From: JBGSOV01 sp964558715
GTDB taxonomy: Bacteria > Patescibacteriota > Gracilibacteria > CAIRYL01 > GCA-016699755
Reading direction: 5' to 3'
Length of the DNA: 13,757 nt
NCBI GenBank assembly: GCA_964558715.1
Contig: CAZLFD010000040.1
Coordinates: 1 to 13,757 of the forward strand
Shown here: positions 13,730 through 13,757 of the stretch, piece by piece
Position numbering within the stretch: the first letter of the stretch is position 1
Layout of the letters: each line of letters starts with the position of its first letter
The notes under the pieces: generated by a model
Told to the model about the DNA's origin: nothing
Seen by the model: only the letters and a program-made list of their open reading frames with translations
Database searches by the model: none
Program-made: the position numbers and the translations under genes

Positions 13730-13757
13730 GATGAGGCAAGTCGCTGTCGGTAGTATT

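Noticed and set aside
1..13757. A circular plasmid or terminal inverted repeats of a linear element, suggested by the 22-bp repeats near both ends
   Set aside because: The match is short, inset from both ends and flanked by unrelated sequence. The genes are ordinary chromosomal ones, with no replication or mobility functions. Regulatory use upstream of two genes fits better.
1..13757. CRISPR array, tRNA, rRNA or known riboswitch
   Set aside because: No evenly spaced direct repeats, cloverleaf or conserved riboswitch core was found on reading both strands by eye; a covariance-model search would be needed to exclude small RNAs fully.

Overview
This window reads like a gene-sparse stretch of chromosome from an uncultivated bacterium. 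My best guess is a Candidate Phyla Radiation (Patescibacteria) lineage, possibly near Peregrinibacteria. That guess rests on the mix of genes (isolated purL and ribH, an S-layer-homology protease, a glutaredoxin-CcdA fusion, an odd Clp ATPase), the near absence of Shine-Dalgarno motifs and the lack of conserved operons. It is inference, because no rRNA or other phylogenetic marker is present. TGA and TAA both end genes and no confident gene contains an internal TGA, so the standard bacterial code fits. I see no tRNA, rRNA, CRISPR array, prophage or intact insertion sequence.

Layout, left to right. A plus-strand membrane thiol-disulfide oxidoreductase (127-1407) follows a 22-bp element at 27-48. 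Next is a decayed plus-strand gene with a single-base frameshift (about 1663-2243). Its 3' end overlaps, tail to tail, a minus-strand exported protein with three S-layer homology repeats and a HEYGH zinc-protease domain (2182-3891). Across a divergent spacer with a perfect 14-bp hairpin lies purL (4112-6409), then a membrane-anchored SAM methyltransferase (6465-7013), a soluble protein of unknown function (7322-7990) and ribH (8114-8581), all on the plus strand. The remainder is on the minus strand: yebC (8748-9494) and, upstream of it, a Clp/Hsp100 unfoldase encoded in two pieces (9719-11113 and 11129-13600).

The most unusual locus is that Clp pair. The two pieces lie in the same reading frame, separated by one TAA codon. 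The break falls inside the second AAA+ module: the upstream chain carries the D2 Walker A, Walker B and sensor 1, and the downstream chain carries the D2 arginine finger and sensor 2. Long acidic low-complexity segments flank the break. The insertion occupies the place where ClpC proteins carry the ClpP-docking loop, and no such loop is visible. Either a two-chain (split) Hsp100 ring, stop-codon readthrough, or a recent nonsense mutation or sequence error could explain it.

The spacers are rich in palindromes. Three copies of a G-rich repeat each follow a gene 3' end in the same orientation. Two related hairpins fill the ribH/yebC convergent spacer. A 152-bp element has 25-bp imperfect terminal inverted repeats, and another degenerate palindromic repeat lies at 7075-7220. 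The 22-bp element at 27-48 recurs (21 of 22 bases) at 13708-13729, upstream of the Clp gene and in the same orientation relative to its gene, which hints at co-regulation of two protein-quality genes.
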